NCBI GenBank assembly: GCA_951812805.1
Contig: CATOSZ010000001.1
Coordinates: forward strand, 496,001 to 560,000
Length of the DNA stretch: 64,000 nt
Reading direction: 5' to 3'
DNA from: an uncultured Alphaproteobacteria bacterium
Lineage (GTDB): Bacteria; Pseudomonadota; Alphaproteobacteria; GCA-2731375
Made by a program: the position numbers and the translations under genes. The notes beneath the pieces were generated by a model, which was not told the DNA's origin, searched no databases, and saw only the letters and a list, made by a program, of their open reading frames with translations. Of the stretch, positions 36,400 through 47,650 are shown piece after piece (the first letter of the stretch is position 1; the number at the start of each line of letters is the position of its first letter).

Positions 36400-39300
36400 C
36401 CGGACGGCGGCGTCGAGACGACGACGCAGGTCTTCGACTATGCGGCCCTGTCCAACCTGGTCGTCACCGGCGCGGACGAGGCCATTCGCTTCACGCTCAA
36501 CCAGGACCCGCAGCTCTTCGACGGCAGCGCGACGAATGTGACCTCGAAGGGCGAAGCCGCCGTCTGGGAAGCGACGAGCGCCACCGAAGTGCGCGGTGTC
36601 ACCGCGAGTGGGCGTATCGTCTTCTCGATCGAGCAGACCGCGGGCAGCGGCTCTGAAGCCCCCGAGGACGACGCCTTCACCTTCACGCTGCTGGACCAGG
36701 TCGACCATCCGGACGATTCCGGCGAAACCGATGTTTCGGTGACCATTGATGTCGGCGACGCCTTCGTCGCCACGGATTTCGACGGCGACTTCGTCATCCT
36801 CGACGGCCAGGCGACGATCCAGATCCAGAACGACGCGCCTGTGCTGTCGACGGACGAGCCCGACCTGCGGACGGTGCACGAGGATGCGCTGAACAACTTC
36901 AATTCCGTCGCCGTCGAAGGCTCGGACGGCAACCCGGACGGCGGCGTCGAGACGACGACGCAGGTGTTCGACTATGGCGATCTCTCGGCCCGGGTCGACA
37001 CGGGCGCGGACGAGCTCGTTCGCTTCACCCTCAATCAAGACCAGCTCTTCGACGGCACGTCGACGGGGGTCTCCTCGAAGGGTGACCCAGTCTCCTGGCA
37101 GGTGGTCGATGCGACGGAAGTGCAAGGCGTCGCGGCCGACGGCCGTGTCGTCTTCACGCTGACGCAAACGGCCGGCGGCAACAGCGTCGACGACCCGACG
37201 GACGACGAATTCACTTTCACCCTGCTCGACCAGGTCGACCACCCGAACGCGTCGGGGGAAGCGGACGCCTCGGTGACCATCGATGTCGGTGACGCCTTTG
37301 TCGCCACGGACTTCGACGGCGACTTCGTCGTCCTCGACGGCCAATTGACGGTCGCCATCGAGAACGACGCGCCGATCGCGAGCGGCGAGACCGTGTCCGT
37401 GGCCGTGCAGGAAGACGCGCTCGGCAACTCGACGGCCAATGCGGACAACAACGACGACGCGTTGGAGGCGGATCTCTCCACCGGCAACCTCGAAGACGAA
37501 GACGCGGGTGTGCCGAGCCAGCAGACGGACCGCCAGTTCTTCACCCAGGTCGCGCTGCAAAGCCTGGTGATCCCCGGCGCCGATGAACGCGATGGCGGCA
37601 CCCTCGAGTTCGCGCTCGCGGGCGCGCCTTCGGGCAACGTCCAGACGACGGCCGGCATCAACGTCCTGTCGAACGGCAGCCAGGTCGTCTACGGCACCGA
37701 CGGCGATGACATCGTCGGCTATGTCGAGGTTTCCGGGGCCGGCTTCGACGCCGCCACCGACCGGGAAGTCTTCCGCCTCAGCGAACAGGACGACGGCAGC
37801 TTCGCCTTCGACCTGAACGACCAGGTGGATCATTCCGGCAACGACGACGACAGTGAAATCCTCACCCTGAATCTGACTTCCGCCTTCACCGCGACGGACT
37901 TTGACGGCGACCAGGTCGTCTTCGATGCCAACAGCATCCAGGTCGAGGTGGAGAACGACATCCCCGTCGTTGATTCCGAGGCCAATGCGACCGTGCAACT
38001 CGACGACGACGCCGTGCCGAACGCCGACGGCAATCCCGGCGGTGAGGGCGACGATCCCGACCCCGATCCCCTCACGGTGACGGGAAGCGTCGACTACACG
38101 GTCGGCGCGGACGAAGTGGCGACCGTGACCTGGTTGTTTGGCGACGACGCGGCAACCCTGCCGGCCGGCCTCGGCCTCAGCTACGCGAGCGGCACCGACA
38201 GCGACACGGTCATCGTGCAGCAGCTGCAGGACGGCGCACAGGTAACGGTCCTGACCGTGAACCTGACCAGTTCCGCCGGCGGCTACAGCGTGGTGCAGAA
38301 CAATCCGCTTCGCCATCCCGAGGGCGAGGACGAGAACAATGTCGAATTCCGCGTGAACTACCGGGTGACGGACGCCGACGGCGACGCGGTCGACGGGCAC
38401 TTCCTGATCGACGTCGACGACGATACGCCGGAAGTGCTTCAGGCATCGAACGACGCGGTTCCCATCAGCCTCGACGATGACGCCCTGTCGGGCAATCCCG
38501 ATGGCCCGCAAGACGATGCGCCCGATTCCGTGCATGCGCTCGGTACCGTCGTCTTCACCTACGGCGCGGATGGCGGCAGCATGGCCTGGCAGACGGCCGG
38601 ATTGCCCACCGGTTTCGGCTTTACCTTCGATATCGACGACGGCCTGGACAGCGACCCGAGCACGCTGACCATCAGCCAGAACGGGACACCGGTGTTGATG
38701 GCGACCCTCGACAAGGAGACCGGGGCCTATGAGGTCACGCAGTCGGTCGCGCTCGATCATCGGCCGGACGACGTCGAGGACAACCTCGACTTCACGCTGA
38801 CCTACCGGGTTACCGACAATGACGGCGATACGGTCGACGGGACCCTTTCGCTCTCCGTGGACGACGATACGCCGACCGTGACCGCCAACGACGCGGTACA
38901 GCTCGACGACGGCAACTTCCCCCTCGGCAATGACGGGGGCGACGGCGACGTCGACCCGAACTTGGCGAACGTCAGCGGCACGCTTGGCCATTCCTATGGC
39001 GCCGACGGCTCCGACGGCTTGGGCGGCATCGCTTGGCTGACCCAGGACGACAGCGGCCTGCCGAGCGGCTTCCGCATCAACAGTAGCTCCAGCGACGGCA
39101 ATCTGCTGATCGAGCAGGAGCAGGGCGCCGGCAACTGGGTCGTGGTCGTGCAGGCGACGCTCACCGATCCGGACGGGGTCTATGAAATTTCGCAGACGGC
39201 GCCGGTCGTTCATGCTGCAGACAACAACACCGAAGGCAATGTCCCGTTCACGATCTTTTACGAAGTGACGGACAGTGACGGCGACACGGTCAAGGGCAGC

Positions 39301-42300
39301 CTCGCCATCGACGTCGACGACGACACCCCGATCCTGAGTACGGAAGGGCCACAGGATTCCTCCGTCGACGAGGAGGATATTCCCGATTCCGACGGCAACG
39401 TCGACCAGGGCCTGCCGGGCGACATTCCGAACAGTGACGATATGGCGAGTGGTGGCCTCGGGATCCTCTGGGGCGCCGACAACAATGATGCGGCCCCCGG
39501 TCCGGTCCGCACGCTCACCTTTCAGGACACGACGGATGCGGCGGCCAACGTCACCATCGCCGGTGAAACGCTGTCGGGTCCGATCAGTATTGACGAGTTG
39601 TCCGATGTGACCTCCGTCGGCTTTCCCATCGATGTCTCGTTCTTCGGGACCGACGGCGATACCATCGTCGGCCATGTGGCCGCGACTGCACCGACCAGCC
39701 TGAGCGATCCCGCCATCGTCTTCGTGGTCACCTTGATCGACGGCGGCGGCAGTGACGAGGGCAGCTACACCTTCGATCTGCGCGCAACGCTGGATCATCC
39801 GGGCATCGGCCTCGAAGACGATCTCGACTTCACCTTCGATTTCCGCGCGACGGACTCCGACGGCGACATCGTCGACGGCGCCTTCACGGTCACCGTCGAC
39901 GACGACTCTCCGGTCGTGAATTCGCAGAACAATCCGCTGATCCAGCTGGACGACGAGACGCTCGACGGTGGCATCCCGGGTGATTCCGGAAATGGCGACG
40001 ATCCGGAATCGGGGGCGAACATCCTCACCGGCGTGCTGGACCACAGCTTCGGTGCCGACAACGCGGGCGGCAACCCGTACGTCTTCTGGGCGACCGACCC
40101 GTCCGAAGTCGCCCCGCTGCCGGGCGGTTTCCGCTATGCCCCCACCAACAACAGCGAGACGCTGATCATCCAGCAGGACCAGGACAGCGTCTGGATCGAC
40201 GTGGTGCAGTTGACCCTGACCCAGTTCGCCCCGACGTCGGCGGGCCAGGAGTACACCGTCCAGCAGCTGGCGCCGGTCCTGCATGCGCCGGGCCAGCAGG
40301 AAAACAACATTCAATTCGACGTCGTATACGGTGTCCAGGACGGCGACCTCGACCGCGTCGACGGCACCCTCACCATCAATATCGACGACGATGCGCCGAC
40401 GATCACCGGGCCGATCGCCGGTGTGGTCGATGAAGAGAACCTGGCGGTCGATACCGAGACGCACAATGATCTCTATTCGGACGACCTGACTCTGGCGCAG
40501 GGTGACGACGGAAATCTGCTGGCGTCCGGCGACCTGACGATCAGCTGGGGGGCGGACAGCAACGATGTCGCCTTCCGCACGCTCACCTTTAAGGACACGA
40601 CGACGGCGGCGAACAATGTCACGGTCGGCGGCGGCGGCGTGATCACCAGCGCCGGCGACGATATCGAATACGTTCTGAATGTCGACGACAACGTGCTGAC
40701 CGCGCGGACGGTATGGGTCGAAGTCGGCGCTACGGACGTGAACGCCAACGGTGTCGCGGAGCTGAACTTCCAGGTCCGCGACGTCTTCACCGTCTCCTTG
40801 GACGAGACGGGGAGCGGCGAGTACGTGTTCGAGCTCATGGCCGAGCTGGACCACAACGTCGATGACGTCGAGGACGACATCGCGCTCACCTTCGACTTCC
40901 GCGCGACGGACCGGGACGACGATGTCGTCGACGGCAGCTTCACGGTGACGGTCGACGACGACGGTCCGGTGATCGGGACGCCGGTGGACGACGACGTCGA
41001 CGAGGAGCGGTTGGTCGTCTCGCCCACCACGACTCACGACTCGGGCTATGACGGCGATCTGGAGCAGGCGGACGGCGACGACGGCGACGTCATCGGCTCC
41101 GGCAGCCTCGACATCTTCTGGGGGGCCGACGACAGCACGGGCGACGCCTCCGAACGCAAGGTGACCTTCTTCGACACCGTGGCGCCGGTGAACAACCTGG
41201 TGGTCGATGGTGTGTCGGCCCTCTCGTCGGGCGGCGAGCCGATCGAGATCCTGTTGAACACGGCGGGCGATGACCTGACCGCGCAGACGATCTGGGTCGA
41301 TGCCGGTGGCGGGGTGAACGCCGACGGCCTTACCGAACAGCAGTTCGAGCCCACGCTCGTATTCACGGTGTTCCTCACCGACGCGGGTGCCGGCGCCTAT
41401 ACCTTCGAGCAGCACGCACCCCTCGACCATGACGGCATCGACACCGAGGACGACATCGGCCTCACCTTCAAGTTCACCGCGACGGATGCCGACGGCGATA
41501 CCGATGACGGCGAGTTCACGGTGACGGTCGACGACGACGCGCCCGTGGTGACGACGACGGGTGATGTCGGTGGTCAGGTTGAGGAAGAGATGTTGACGGG
41601 TCAGTCCGTCGGCAATCCGGAAGCGAACGACGTGGGCGACAGCCCGGCGCCGGATGCGGGGACGGACTGGCTGGACCAGGTTGCGGTGACGGGTTCCGTC
41701 TCGGGCCTGTTCACGGTGGGTGCTGACGAGCCGCTGACGTATGGCTTCACGGCGCTGACGGACAGTCAGGGCGCGGCGACGGCGGCCTTGACGGCACTGA
41801 CGGACCAGGGCCTCGCCTCGCAGGGCGGCACGCTGTCCTATTCGGTGTCGAGTGCGACGCTGGCCGGTGTTACGACGCATACGTTGACGGGCTTCGTCGA
41901 CGGGGGCACGGAAGCGGACCGTGATGTGTTCACGCTGGATCTGGTGGGCAACGGTACGTCTGCGGGTTCCTATACCTTCACGCTGATCGACCAGCTGGAC
42001 CATTCGACGGGTGCGGCCGAGAACACGCTCGGCATCCAGTTCGGCGCGGGTCTGGTGGTCGCGACGGACTTCGATGGCGACAGCGTCACGGACGATGCGG
42101 GCACGGACTTCACGATCACGGTGGTGGACGACGTTCCGATCGTGACGACGACGGGTGATGTCGGCGGCCAGGTCGAGGAAGAGATGTTGACGGGTCAGTC
42201 CGTCGGCAATCCGGAAGCGAACGACGTGGGCGACAGCCCGGCGCCGGATGCGGGGACGGACTGGCTGGACCAGGTTGCGGTGACGGGTTCCGTCTCGGGC

Positions 42301-45300
42301 CTGTTCACGGTGGGTGCTGACGAGCCGCTGACGTATGGCTTCACGGCGCTGACGGACAGTCAGGGCGCGGCGACGGCGGCCTTGACGGCACTGACGGACC
42401 AGGGCCTCGCCTCGCAGGGCGGCACGCTGTCCTATTCGGTGTCGAGTGCGACGTTGTCCGGTGTTACGACGCATACGTTGACGGGCTTCGTCGACGGGGG
42501 CACGGAAGCGGATCGCGATGTGTTCACGCTGGATCTGGTGGGCAACGGTACGTCTGCGGGTTCCTATACCTTCACGCTGATCGACCAGCTGGACCATTCG
42601 ACGGGTGCGGCCGAGAACACGCTCGGCATCCAGTTCGGCGCGGGTCTGGTGGTCGCGACGGACTTCGATGGCGACAGCGTCACGGACGATGCGGGCACGG
42701 ACTTCACGATCACGGTGGTGGACGACGTTCCGATCGTGACGGTCGTGGCGAATTCCTCGGCGGATCTCAGCTCGATCGACCTCGTGCTGGACGAGTCGAT
42801 CGGCAACGATCCGGGCGGCGACGGCGATCGGGCAGGTGCCACGGATGATGTCGGTTCGAACACCGCCCCGGTCTATTTGCTCGCCCCGACCGGTTTCGAG
42901 GGCACGAGCCAGGCCATCGGCAAGGTCGAGACGGCCGGGGATCTGCTCGACGAACTCTTCACGGTGACGGCCAACATCGGCGCCGACGAACCCGGCACGC
43001 GGAGTGACACGCTCTCCCTGCGTCTCGGCAATACGGTCAATACGACCTCGCTCTATGCGACCCAGACCGGGGCTGCGGCATTGCTGGGACTGAGCGGCGA
43101 GGACCTTCGGATCCTGCTCCACGAGGTGAGCGATACCGTGGTTGAGGGCCGGATTGCGGGCGATGGCAATTCGAACGCGTTCGTGGCCTTCCGCATCACC
43201 CTTACGGACGAGACGACGCCTTCGAGCGCCGCAGTGGTGGTCGAGCAGTTCATGGCGATCGATCACGACGGCTCCGAGGATCCCTCGGCGCCGGACGAAC
43301 AGGCCGCGTTGCTGCTGGCGACGGGCGGCTCGCTCGACCTTCGCCTGACGACGACGCTGATCGACGAAGACGGCGATCAGGCCTCGTCCTTCGCGGACGT
43401 GACCTTGGTCGGCGATGCGATTGGCGATGGCGATGGCAGCTTCATCAGCTTCGAGGATGACGGCCCGGTGCTGACGTCTGCGACCGATGGGATGCTGGTC
43501 AATGAGCCCGGCAGCGCTGTTGCGGGCACTTGGGATGGCAGCTTCGGAACCGATGGCCTCTCCCAGCTGGCGGTTGCGCTCGGCGATGCGCCGAGCGGTT
43601 ATGCCTTCGTAATCTCGGACCCGGATGACGGCGGTCCCATAACCCAAGTGGACGTGACGCCGCCGACGGGAGAACCGTTCACCTTCTATTATACGACGAC
43701 GCCTGGCGTTCCCGCCCAGCTCCTGGCCTTTGGCGACCTCGGACTGAGCGATCCGTTCTTCACCATGACGATGAACGCTGACGAGACCTGGGTCTTCGAT
43801 CTGCATAGCAACGAGATCGTCAGTCGCACGGAGATCGATTTCGGCAATGTCGATCCGGGCAATTATCCCATGCTCTTCTTGCCCCAGGAAACGACGACGG
43901 ATCCGGGCGAGCCGTTCGGTGTGCGGATCGACGCCTTCGAGGGAGCGACGGATCTTGATGTCAATCCGTCGAATCAGGGTCTTGGGGTCGGCAGTTCCAA
44001 TATCAATGAAGGCCAAACGTTGATCTTCGACTTCTTCCGCGATCAGTCGCAGGTCGAATTCGACGTCACCAAGGGAACCGGCGGCGGCGGGTCCGCCTTG
44101 ATGACGCTACATTTCTTCAATGAAGCTGGCGTCGAGCTGTCTTTCTCGCCTGTGGATGTACTATTCGACGTCGCCAGTGGAAGCAGCCCGGACCCGCACA
44201 TCATCATCACTGTCGGTGATAATCCGGCAGCTCTACCTTCGGTCGTCACGGTGCTGGGCGATCCGGGCGAGTCCGATGTGACTACGGTCACGATCCCGGC
44301 GGAATTCGATACGTTGAACGTGGCCCATTCCGGCGACGGCTCGGGCGGTGGTGGGCCCGGTTTCAACCTCGACAACCTGGCCTTCGATCAGGTTGCCATC
44401 GTCGATGATTTGGCCTTCAACTTCGATTTCAAGATTACGGACGGCGACGGCGACATGGTGACGCTGGACAATGCCGTGCTGATCGAAGCCGATGCGGTGC
44501 CCGATCTGGAGGACATCGTCTTCCGGGATGCCGGCATCGCCTCGCTGAACACAGATGGCAGTGTCGGCGACCCCGTCGGAGATCCCGCCCTTCCGCTCGC
44601 CGTCGATGCGAACGACATCTTCGGACTCAGTTCGTCCGGCATCTTCGGTCCGGCGCCGCAGCACTTCGCCTTCGACTTCCGGCAGGGGCTCGACATGTTC
44701 GGCCAGGAGGGCAGCAACGACATCGACTCCCTACATGTGCTCTCGGACGGCAGCATCGTTTTCTCGACGACGGGGATGGAGGTGTCGACCTTGTCGCAAG
44801 GCACGGTGTCGCCGGCGAGCGATCAGGCCGACCTGTTCGTCTTCGATCCGTCCAGCCCAGGCACGGTGCGTACCTATGGCTCAGTGGCCGGTGAGGTCAC
44901 CTTCGCTTCACTGCCATCTACGGGCACCGGTTCGGATTTCCTCGGCAACGTGGATATCGACGCTCTCGCCATACTTCCCGACGGCGCGGGGATCGTGTTT
45001 TCGACATCGGCACAGCACGACAATTCCTTACTGGGCTTGCCTGACGGCTCCGGCGGAAATGTCCAGTGGGATGTGACGGACCTGATCCTGTGGGATGGGA
45101 CGAAGGCGACGAAGATCTTCGATGGTTCCGACTATTTCTCGACGGGCGGTGCCCTTGATCTACCGGTGGTCGATGTCAGTGCCAGCGGTGTCGAGACGTC
45201 CACCGGCAACATCATCCAGGAACCTTTCGATGCGGACATCGATGCCTTGCACTTCACCGCCTTGAACGTGAGCGGGGATGGGCTCGCCATCGGTGATACG

Positions 45301-45753
45301 GGGCTTTTCGTCAGCTCGATGATCGTTTCCGTCGGGGGTGCCGTGAAGGACTCGTCCGATACGACATTGTTCGACGATGGCGACCTGATGGAGATCCGCT
45401 TCGACTCTTCGGGTGACCCCAGGGTGGTGTCCACGTCCCTGTTCGACGATCCCCTTGAGCAGTCGCTGGGGGCCTATTCGCAGACCGATGCGGTCGATCT
45501 TGCCGAGCTGCTGGCGACACAGACGGACTTCGTCTTCGGTGACGATATCGAGCAGTATGTACAACTCACCGAAACAGGCCCCGGCACCGGAATCGTCGAG
45601 GTTGCGCTCGATGCGGATGGTCCGGCTGTGACGGAAGGCTTTGTTACTGTGGGCACCGTCAGCGGATTCGGCGCGGGAGATTTCGTCTCCGCGGTCATCG
45701 ACGAGCTTGGCCACACCGCGACCATCGAAGTGGACGACTCCGGGATCGTATAG
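36400..45753 (+). pseudogene. Giant T1SS-143/VCBS-like repeat protein, 5' end removed by IS
   Basis: An open frame of 3,117 codons begins directly at the IS right end (36398) in the middle of a repeat: its first residues PDGGVETTTQVFDY recur at ~36940. The native start, and any N-terminal retention module, is therefore missing. The protein is very acidic and Asp/Gly/Thr-rich. It consists of ~100-200-residue repeats carrying motifs such as FTFTLLDQVDHP, ATDFDGD and VTVDDDAP, as in calcium-binding type I-secreted adhesins. Two 198-residue repeats near the middle are almost identical. The last ~750 residues differ, with recurrent IDALHxLxDGxxxxST-type motifs. No RTX nonapeptide tract is seen at the C-terminus, which ends VDDSGIV. 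An internal ATG at 36538 exists but has no obvious ribosome site, so expression is doubtful. Confidence 0.85.
41548..42735 (+). repeat. Two near-identical 594-bp tandem repeats inside the giant protein gene
   Basis: Unit 1 starts at 41548 and unit 2 at 42142; each encodes 198 residues beginning VTTTGDVGGQVEEEMLTGQS. They differ at only a handful of mostly silent positions (for example TLAGVTT versus TLSGVTT). A third, diverged unit begins at 42736. The high identity points to a recent duplication or gene conversion. Confidence 0.93.
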
Positions 45754-45755
45754 GG

Positions 45756-45778
45756 GGTGTCATCGATCGGGTGACACC
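45756..45778 (+). terminator. Hairpin after the giant gene
   Basis: GGTGTCA (45756-45762) pairs with TGACACC (45772-45778) three bases after the stop. There is no U-run, so it may be a processing or Rho-assisted end rather than a classic intrinsic terminator. Confidence 0.45.
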
Positions 45779-45810
45779 TCCTCCCGCACCGCGCTATACC
45801 TGCGTGACCC

Positions 45811-45897
45811 GGCCGCGTGGTGAAACTGGTAGACACAGCAGACTTAAAATCTGCCCCGCGATAGCGGATCCCGGTTCGAGTCCGGGCGCGGCCACCA
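45811..45897 (+). tRNA. tRNA-Leu (UAA anticodon)
   Basis: 87 bases with encoded CCA. The acceptor GGCCGCG pairs with CGCGGCC, discriminator A. The anticodon loop CTTAAAA shows TAA; there is a long variable arm, and the T-arm is CCCGG-TTCGAGT-CCGGG. It reads UUA. Followed by the same class of tail repeats as tRNA-Ser. Confidence 0.97.
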
Positions 45898-46040
45898 ATG
45901 TTTGTCTGCGGGTCGCCGGCCCGCCAACCCGACCCGCTGGTTCCGGGTTCGAGTTTGCTCTCGCGCCCTCCACCAATCTTTGTCTGCGGATCGCCGGCCC
46001 GCCGACCCGACCCACTGGTTCCGTGCCGACGGTCCGCCGC
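45893..46040 (+). repeat. Two tandem 78-bp tRNA-tail repeats after tRNA-Leu
   Basis: Units start at 45893 and 45971 (period 78). Unit 1 has a perfect 8-bp stem (45908-45915 with 45930-45937) and unit 2 a weakened one (45986-45993 with 46008-46015). Both have the conserved loop CCGGCCCGCC(A/G)ACC. Unit 1 is followed by a T-arm mimic TCCGGGTTCGAGT and an acceptor mimic CCCTCCACCA. Same family as 18712-18872. Confidence 0.82.
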
Positions 46041-46105
46041 CTCTTCCCCCGATGCCGCCGACGCGCGATGCTGGCGCCGGGCACAGCGAGGGGGAGGGGA
46101 CGGCC

Positions 46106-47455
46106 ATGACCACGACCGGTGGCGCGCGGGAGCGTGTGGAGCGCGCGTTGACGCGCATCGAGGCGGAGAGCGAGCGGCTGAACGCCTTCATCACCGTGGC
46201 GCCTGAAGCAGCGCGGGCCGCCGCGGACGTGGCGGACGCGGCGGCGGGCGAGGGGCGCTGGCTCGGCCTGCTGCACGGCATGACCATGGCGGTGAAGGAT
46301 TGTATCGATACCGCCGGCCTCAGGACCACCGGCGGTTCGACCTTCTTCGCGAACCGCGTGCCGAACGAGGATGCCGCCGTGGTCGCGCGGCTGCGCCGGG
46401 CCGGCGCCGTCCTGGTCGGCAAGGCGACCTTGCAGGAGCTGTGTTTCGGCATCCGCTCGGTCAATCCGATCTCGGGCCAGTGCCACAACCCCTGGGATAC
46501 GAAACGGGTGCCGGGCGGCTCCAGCGGCGGCTCCGGCGTGGCACTGGCGGCCGATATGGCGCAGGGTGCGCTCGGCTCGGACACCGGGGGCTCGGTGCGG
46601 CTGCCGGCTTCGTTCTGTGGCGTATCCGGGCTGCGGCCGACCGTCGGACGGGTGCCGAACCATGGGGCGGCGGAACTCAGCCCGCTGTTCGACACCATCG
46701 GTCCGATGGCGCGAAGCGTCGCGGATGTCGCCCGGATCCTGGCGGTCATTGCCGGGCCCGACCGGCGCGATCCGGTCTCGGTCGACCGGCCGCTCGAGAA
46801 CTTCCTGCCTCGTTTGGATGACGGCGTCCAGGGCCTGCGCATCGGCGTGCCGCGCAACTTCTATTTCGACAACGTACCGGACGACATCGCCGATTGCGTT
46901 ATGGCGGCCCTGGCGGTGCTCGAAGCCCAGGGCGCGCGGCTGGTGGATGTCGAGGTTCCGGGCGCGGCGGACACCTACGAGGCCGCCGCCCGGATCGTCT
47001 TCGCCGACGCCTGCGCCCATCACGCCGAACGGCTCGAGCACCGACCGGAAGATTTCGGTGCCGACGTGCACGCCCGCCTGATCAACGGCTTGACCTACTC
47101 GGCCGTCGAGTATGCTGGTGCCCTTCGCGCGCGGGAGGCCTGGCATCGTTCGCTGGCCGACGTCTTCGAGCAGGTCGATATCCTGGCCGCGCCGACGACG
47201 CCGGCCGACCCGCCGCCGATCGACGACGACCGGGCCCTGCTGGAGGCGACCCGCGACGCGAGCCGCAATACCTATGCGGGTGGCCTCGGCGCCATTCCGG
47301 GCCTGTCGGTGCCCTGCGGCTTCTCCGCCGCCGGCCTGCCCGTCGGCTTGCAGCTGGAGGGGGCCTGGTGGCGCGAAGCGCTGTTGTTGCAGGCGGGCCA
47401 GGCCTATCAATCGGTGACCGACTGGCACCTGGCGCGACCGCCGGGGCTGGCTTGA
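46106..47455 (+). CDS. Amidase-signature family amidase
   Basis: 449 residues from the ATG preceded by GAGGGGGAGGGGA. The Ser-cisSer-Lys triad is visible: Lys in MAVKDCIDTAG, cis-Ser in GGSSGGSGVALAA and nucleophile Ser in GSDTGGSVRLPA. It hydrolyses a small amide to acid and ammonia. It is related to GatA but lies alone without gatB or gatC, so a catabolic amidase is more likely. Originally adjacent to tRNA-Lys, now to the integrated element. Confidence 0.88.
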   Translation: MTTTGGARERVERALTRIEAESERLNAFITVAPEAARAAADVADAAAGEGRWLGLLHGMTMAVKDCIDTAGLRTTGGSTFFANRVPNEDAAVVARLRRAGAVLVGKATLQELCFGIRSVNPISGQCHNPWDTKRVPGGSSGGSGVALAADMAQGALGSDTGGSVRLPASFCGVSGLRPTVGRVPNHGAAELSPLFDTIGPMARSVADVARILAVIAGPDRRDPVSVDRPLENFLPRLDDGVQGLRIGVPRNFYFDNVPDDIADCVMAALAVLEAQGARLVDVEVPGAADTYEAAARIVFADACAHHAERLEHRPEDFGADVHARLINGLTYSAVEYAGALRAREAWHRSLADVFEQVDILAAPTTPADPPPIDDDRALLEATRDASRNTYAGGLGAIPGLSVPCGFSAAGLPVGLQLEGAWWREALLLQAGQAYQSVTDWHLARPPGLA

Positions 47456-47465
47456 AGGGGAAGGA

Positions 47466-47513
47466 TGGTACGCCCGACAGGATTCGAACCTGTGACCCAC
47501 TGATTAAAAGTCA
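47466..47513. other. attL: 48-bp copy of the tRNA-Lys 3' half
   Basis: 48 bases identical to 61678-61725, covering the CCA end, T-arm and anticodon stem-loop of tRNA-Lys (minus strand). The 5' half of the tRNA is absent here. It marks the left boundary of the integrated element. Confidence 0.93.
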
Positions 47514-47631
47514 TCCGATAATCTGCTTGACCATCTTTTAATAAGCCTGAAACTCCTTATCATATCAGTTAGTTAGTGGATATCTGTCCCTGACTGACCT
47601 AGAAGAACTATGACGGTTTTCGACGCCTGAT

Positions 47632-47650
47632 GCCTACTATGTGCCTACTA
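47632..47650 (+). promoter_or_regulatory. Candidate integrase arm sites, left end
   Basis: GCCTACTA occurs at 47632-47639 and 47643-47650, 11 bases apart. The same pair with the same spacing and orientation is at 61613-61631 near attR. The position inside both ends fits arm-type integrase binding sites. Confidence 0.5.

Noticed and set aside
36382..44016. 2,544-codon open frame on the strand opposite the giant repeat protein
   Set aside because: It mirrors the Asp/Gly/Thr-rich repeats codon for codon, gives an Arg/Val/His-rich product with no domain, and ends where the repeats end. It is an artefact of GC-rich codon bias.
47466..47513. A second tRNA-Lys gene on the minus strand
   Set aside because: Only the 3' 48 bases are present; the D-arm and 5' acceptor strand are missing. 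It is the attL copy.
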